Source: Actinoplanes oryzae
GTDB lineage: Bacteria > Actinomycetota > Actinomycetes > Mycobacteriales > Micromonosporaceae
Reading direction: 5' to 3'
Assembly: GCF_030757795.1 (NCBI RefSeq)
Contig: NZ_JAUQWH010000086.1
Coordinates: 1 to 36,216 of the forward strand
DNA length: 36,216 nt
The notes beneath the pieces are model-generated. The model was given only the letters and a program-made list of their open reading frames with translations, made no database searches and was not told where the DNA came from. The translations under genes were made by a program, and so were the position numbers. Shown here one piece after another: positions 34,301 to 36,216 of this stretch (position 1 is its first letter; every line of letters starts with the position of its first letter).

Positions 34301-36216
34301 CCGGGCTGCTCGTCCCGGCGGTCAGGGTCACCGTGCAGGTGGCGGTGGCCGAGCCGGGCGTCACCTGGCAGGCCGTGGCGGCCGCCCCGGTGGGCGTGCC
34401 GAAGGTCGTGCCGGTGGGGGCGAGCACCCGGAAGACGGTCGCCGGGGCGTCGGACGGGCCGGCGTTGCGGACGGTGAGACTCAGGTCGGCGGTCTGGCCG
34501 GGCTCGATCGTGTTGTCGGCGGGGCCGCCGACGGTGGCGCTCAGCGCGTACGCGGGAGTGCCCGCCGTGGCCAGCGCGCCGGTCACGGTCAGGTCCTCGC
34601 CGCCGTCCGACACCGTGATGCCGGTCGCGGTCCAGGTCGCCGGCGGGGTCACGTTCGCGGCCACCGCGACCGTCAGCGGGATGACGAGTTCCCGGCCCGC
34701 GGTGAGGTCGACGCCCGTACAGGTGAGGGCGGTGGCCGACCGGGCGCAGTCGCCGGTGACGGTGAAGCCCGCCGGGAGGTCGTCCAGCGGGATCGTGACG
34801 GTGAGGTCGTCCTCGTCCTGCGTCGACGTCAGGCGCACCTGCGCGGTGCCGTCGCGGCCGGGCACAATCGTGGCCTGCGTGGTGATCGCCGTCAGCCGGT
34901 CCGCGATCGGCGTGCGCAGGTTGATCGTGGGCAGCGCGGCGTCGCCGGGGTCACCGCACGTGGTGTTGTTGTCGAGGCTGACGCAGCCGCCGGTCAGCGG
35001 GACGGCCGGATCGGCGGTCGGGGCGACGTCCAGCGGCAGGGTCAGCGTGACGGCCGGGCCGGCGGCCGGGATGTCGTTCGTGCAGCGCAGGGCGGTGGGG
35101 GAGAGCTGCGTACAGGCGGCGGCCGTCCCGGTCAGCGTGCCGAAGGTCGTGCCCTGCGGCGCCACGACGACGTAGGAGGCGTCCCGCGCGTCGGAGGGCC
35201 CGCGGTCGGAGACGGTCACGGTCATCGTGGCGGTCTGCCCGGGGCGGACGGTGCGGTCGGCGGGGCCGGTGGCCGTCACGCCGAGGGTCCAGGTCGGGTT
35301 CGCCGTGACGAGGGTGCCGGTGGCCGTGCCGGTGGAGCCCCCGCTGCTCGCGGTGACGGGAGACCCCGCCGCGGCCGTCCAGGCGGCGGTCACCCCGGCT
35401 CCCAGGGTCACGGGTACGGACACCACGACGCTGCCCGTCGCCGGCACCGTGACGCCGGTGCACCGCACGCCGGTCCCGTCGGCCGTACAGGTCCCGCCGC
35501 CCGTCGTCGTGACGGTGCCGACCGTGTAGCCGGCCGGCGGCGCGGGCAGCGTGATCGTCGTGGCCGTGGCCGGGATGATGCCGACGTTGCGCACGGTCAC
35601 CCGGGTCGTCGCCGGGTCGCCGCCCGGGACCGCGGTCGCCGGGGTGATGCTCACGCCGTTGTCGAGGTTGACGTCCGGGTCGCTGACCGTCAGCAGCCGC
35701 CCCTGCCCGCTGATCGCGGTGCCGTTGAGGGTGGCGCTGAGCCCGGTGAGGTTCCAGACGGTGGCCGGCGGGGTCGTGGTGGTGGCCGCCGCCCGTACGG
35801 TGATGGGGGTCGACCCGCCGCCCGGCACCGTCACGCCGGTGCAGGTGATCGCGGTGGACGTGACCGTGCACGGGGTGCCGCCGACCGTGGCCGAGACGAT
35901 CGACACGCCCTGGGGGCGCCCGTCGAGCGGGATCGTGACCGTGGTCGTGGCGTCGGACGGCCCGTCGTTCGTCACCGTGATCGTGGCGTTGGCCTGCTTG
36001 CCGGCCGCCAGCGAGATCGGGTTGACCGTGATCAGGCCGCCGGTGCTGCGGGCGGGCTGCCGGTTGACCAGCGTCCCGCCGCCGCGCACGGTGATCGTGG
36101 TGCCGGTGACGGCGGCGATCGGCGTGCTCACCGCGGTGATGGTGTTCGCGGCGGGCGCCCAGTCGGCGGCGGTGACCGCCGCCGACGCGAGCGACACCGG
36201 CAGCGACACGGCGACG
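25308..36216 (-). CDS. Giant LPxTG wall-anchored protein of DUF11-like repeats (N-terminus outside window)
   Basis: At least 3,635 residues; the frame is still open at the window edge, so the start and signal peptide are not visible. The C-terminus is a sortase signal: a Thr/Asp/Ser/Gly linker, LPKTG, a hydrophobic helix (LTGLILLAVLLVVGGAVA) and a RIGARTRRR tail. The body is at least 13 repeats of about 248 aa, each holding two Ig-like beta domains. One has PLAGLPAGMTVTG ... CTGV ... WTATGITV. The other is DUF11-like, with VTVDNTGPSDA ... APAGTTFG ... ending GGCVDTDGDGxC and LPxxPLxxPL. Paired Cys about nine residues apart suggest intra-domain disulfides, and DxDxDG loops suggest calcium binding. 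It probably forms a long surface stalk or adhesin. It is followed by a terminator hairpin and has no sortase gene nearby. Confidence 0.9.
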   Translation of the reverse strand, partial: VAVSLPVSLASAAVTAADWAPAANTITAVSTPIAAVTGTTITVRGGGTLVNRQPARSTGGLITVNPISLAAGKQANATITVTNDGPSDATTTVTIPLDGRPQGVSIVSATVGGTPCTVTSTAITCTGVTVPGGGSTPITVRAAATTTTPPATVWNLTGLSATLNGTAISGQGRLLTVSDPDVNLDNGVSITPATAVPGGDPATTRVTVRNVGIIPATATTITLPAPPAGYTVGTVTTTGGGTCTADGTGVRCTGVTVPATGSVVVSVPVTLGAGVTAAWTAAAGSPVTASSGGSTGTATGTLVTANPTWTLGVTATGPADRTVRPGQTATMTVTVSDRGPSDARDASYVVVAPQGTTFGTLTGTAAACTQLSPTALRCTNDIPAAGPAVTLTLPLDVAPTADPAVPLTGGCVSLDNNTTCGDPGDAALPTINLRTPIADRLTAITTQATIVPGRDGTAQVRLTSTQDEDDLTVTIPLDDLPAGFTVTGDCARSATALTCTGVDLTAGRELVIPLTVAVAANVTPPATWTATGITVSDGGEDLTVTGALATAGTPAYALSATVGGPADNTIEPGQTADLSLTVRNAGPSDAPATVFRVLAPTGTTFGTPTGAAATACQVTPGSATATCTVTLTAGTSSPVLTLPVAIPAGADVNTPLGGGCVDLDNSGTCGPAPDVAFDPIMLKVPFAQQVAVTTTPVTVTPGTTGTATVNVQATHGDVSGLTVTVPLAGLPAGMTVSDAGACTVTGTAVTCTGVAVENGTTLPIRLTLAVAPGAAQGPTWTATGITVAQGAEQVTASGALGTIGAPQFTLAPTFTPPANGTLIPGGTGTLRVTVDNEGPSDAAGASVAVIAPLGTTLSNGPAGCTVAGDGRSATCPVTLTAAAAPVSYDFDLTVDAQADADDPVTGGCYDTDANGVCDPGEPRIPDFWLQTPLADIVTVTTTPATIAPGRTGTATVTLTSGRPQDDLDVTIPLAGLPAGFRVTGAPGCTVGAAAITCDDVDLTGDDPLAIELTVAVAASVAPGTAWTATGIDVTNGPEHVTADGALATAGPSQAAVTAVVTPPADGTVTAGDTTSLALVVSNAGPSDVSGRTFTVTAPADTTFGTLTGDAATACTVAGDARSLSCTVSLAAGTSTPSLALPLAVDPGADPFTPIAGGCVNLSGPATCDTQIPEFDLRVPLDRRARILTTSTTVTPGTQEPVTIGVQSQRGALSGLTLVIPLADVPASMTVTAVAPGCTQTPAEVRCTGIDVADGATTSVTALRVRAAAAATEGTAWTATGIVLDAGSGGQLTQDGQLAVVGAPAATLQATVDGPDEPILPGGTGTLDITLDNAGPSDLPTTTIGFDAPTGSTIGDLSAATDAICDTEPGATRLTCTFGLPADADPIVLAVPVVVDPDADPRQPLTGGCVDLDNDRTCSPPDVTVPPVPLATPFAQQIDIGTTPVTVTPGRTGVARITVTTDPEQTGLTVTVPLAGLPSGVTVGTPSVAPTGTCTSDATTIRCTGVDIAAGGAATVSVPLAVSSAAPAATWTATGITVTNGAGASRSADGVLLRTGAASFTLTGTTRAPAEDTVLPGGTADIDLVLDNQGPSDAVDAPVAVTAPVGTTFGPLTGATAQACTATTATTLSCRVNLAATSEPLVLTLPVVIPADADPAVRITGGCADLDGTGACGGTGDVVLPDLALRAPLATVVTVTSSNPSITPGTSGTATITVNSSPARPGSTVRLDTATLPAGLTLVSATPCTDCPNVDLPTTLTLRLTAAADAVAASWTPTVTVTNGPETATFTPVAARIGAPVHPLAVAVDAPAPGTVPPGGTAELAVTLTNEGPSFYPDARVQFKAPTGTTFAPPTGPAAGFCTATADLVTCADDLPAGDRAFTLALLVPGTADPGVPLDDGCWDADLDGVCGGAPDQPLPPVELQTPLGAAATLTVEAGTAVPGGAPATGTVVVTSTQDLTGLTLTVPTGTLPAGLTITAVAPSASCSLSGAIVCTGVDLTTGRNEVLTVTVRAASGAAGGIAWNPGTIVLRNTAGQQAYGSGTLITTGAPVAPIVYDAAIAAEGVTPGGTATLTVTVDNTGPSDATGATTSILAPADTTFGPLGGRAATDCTPAGDRRLDCRFDLTAAAAPLVWEIPVVVDADADPATTLGGGCVDTDGDGACAPTDEDLPGIPLTRTLDQAITVTADNPAIIPGRTGTATVTVRATDARSGLTVTVPLAGLPAGVTVTGARQGGTTDCVVGTTDVTCSGTTLAAAESTGIALAVSTTAAAAAGATWTPQVSVAQGSVSVVRPVTALTIGAAASTLTVTVTPPAAGTVLPGSDTSLAVAVANSGPSNARARVVTFRAPDSTTFIDPLPAFCTAADPRAATCTVDVDAADTLRFTLPIRVAAAAGGGTTLGNGCVDTGTGCDTDIPDLVLGTPLNDRVQVTTQSATVVPGQTAVAYVRTVADRAIPGATVTVPLTSLPAGLTVVSAAGPTGAVCGWTGEVRCTGVDVATGATNPVALLIRAASALRAGVTWTATGITLEAGGETATGSGRLAVTGTPDAPLTATVTGPTGTVLPGEVTSTQITVANPGPSDATGVTATVTAPSNSTFGALSGQVALDCTAAGPATLTCQFGQATGTSRTWTIPVLVDAGATNGDRVANGCITIAGSPAVCGGNATVASLAAGRTLQDSTTVAVTPATVTPGSSGTATLTYTSTASYDDLTLTIPLSGKPAGMTVTGAGTCVVGATAITCTGLALAAGTPLTVSLDVTLAGSATGRWDQTGITLAGDATAGTLVSSGTLITAGAPVAPIEYDTTVAAAGVTPGGEATLTVTADNTGPSDAVDATTSIIAPAGTTFGTLTGQAAADCTPAGDRRLDCTFDLTAAATPLVWEIPLLVSRDADPTTTLGGGCVDTNRDGTCGTGEEDLPGIPLTRTLDQAITVTADNPAIIPGRTGTATVTVRAADARSGLTVTVPLAGLPAGVTVTGASGTCVVGATAVTCPGITLAAGASTGIALAVTTTAAAVTGSAWAPSVGVRQGDDAVTRPVTALTVGTASSTVTATVTGPTGNVLPDDVTSTQITVTNTGPSDAAVVSATVTAPTNSTFGTLSGQVALDCNRVADTTLTCRFAQAAGTTRTWSIPVVVSSTATNGDPVANGCITISGSPAVCGGNATVTSFAADRPLTGSTTVAFTPATVAAGDSGTATIRYTSTASYDDLTLTVPLGGLPAGMTVTGATVGGADCTVGTSAITCTALSLAAGTPLTITVAVTLASTVATGTKWAPAGVLLAGDTTAGTLSSNGTLVTATAASYNVTVTVGTPTVAKPAPGQTTVLPITLTNSGPQDADPYVATIVLPTNTTVGTLPDGCAQGSTARTVVCTLAIANGETTTIELPLVVSTGASIGSTISGGCVDGGDDGTCGSSDDQALPTFTVGAPSVDLNIEYSNPQPRATKGTAILLKLPYSNNGTTSAADVSFVIDPPAGTTLTKAAVLLDASAADFTAQATADDTIPLSCQAAPDVDANAVTCTGPDAPVGASSELWLYLAVAKTAKAGTFPVDVTISTTSAEGNTVNNTATASLTIAGSTTDTDDPDTDTDSGSDGDTGTDTPAGSGSDGSTGSNNLPKTGQDLTGLILLAVLLVVGGAVARIGARTRRR
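26000..35660 (-). repeat. Thirteen 745-bp tandem repeats inside the giant gene
   Basis: The codons of the Gly-Cys-(Val)-Asp loop recur near 26050, 26795, 27543, 28285, 29025, 29770, 30528, 31235, 31995, 32745, 33495, 34240 and 34987, a spacing of about 745 bp. Copies are diverged at the N-terminal side and most alike at the C-terminal side (25.9-30.1 kb). One 164-bp block (27334-27497) matches 29563-29726 with two differences by eye, three repeats apart. Confidence 0.88.

Overview
The window is very GC-rich with long antisense shadow frames, GTG starts, leaderless-type promoters and actinobacterial families (LAL-type LuxR regulators, a Methyltransf_19 enzyme, an NhaA-DsbA fusion, a large LPxTG wall protein). 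It is most likely chromosomal DNA of a filamentous actinomycete; Micromonosporaceae (Actinoplanes-like) is my guess and is inference only. I see no rRNA, tRNA, CRISPR array, transposase or phage gene.

Layout. (1) 137-6081, minus: two tandem, translationally coupled large LuxR/LAL ATPase regulators. (2) 6241-8422: a GlcG/HbpS-like small protein, then two paralogous NarL-like regulators that face each other across an array of short repeats; both have lost the phospho-acceptor Asp. (3) 8423-9244: a long stretch without a supportable gene. (4) 9245-15138: a module made of a sigma-70 factor, a probable sigma-partner protein with a repetitive linker, a cytoplasmic-looking subtilisin (S8) protease, and a divergent TPR-CHAT (caspase-like) protease with intact His/Cys. 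This is the best candidate for a little-described system. (5) 15265-15840: a redoxin-like protein lacking the peroxidatic Cys. (6) 16056-21095, minus: chemoreceptor, Cys-free Rrf2 regulator, SAM methyltransferase, CHASE-GGDEF diguanylate cyclase, and a STAS protein in an operon with the cyclase; this is a signalling block. (7) 21238-24425, plus: a 57-aa protein, an NhaA antiporter fused to a DsbA-like thioredoxin but interrupted by a one-base frameshift in a C5 run, and a LacI regulator whose -10 element overlaps the antiporter stop codon. (8) 24439-25221, minus: a methyltransferase preceded by a coupled 28-aa ORF. (9) 25308 to the window edge, minus: the C-terminal 3,600+ residues of a giant sortase-anchored protein built of at least 13 repeats of about 248 aa.

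A recurrent theme is short tandem repeats. They sit in the spacers at gene 3' ends (1-69, 7500-7700, 15872-15986) and also inside genes (an 84-bp triplication in the first regulator, 21-bp repeats in the sigma-partner gene, 745-bp repeats in the giant gene). Two spacer arrays share a 23-bp period. Three genes (12463, 15265, 23373) share a TAGNCT element 6-7 nt before the start codon, which suggests leaderless mRNAs.
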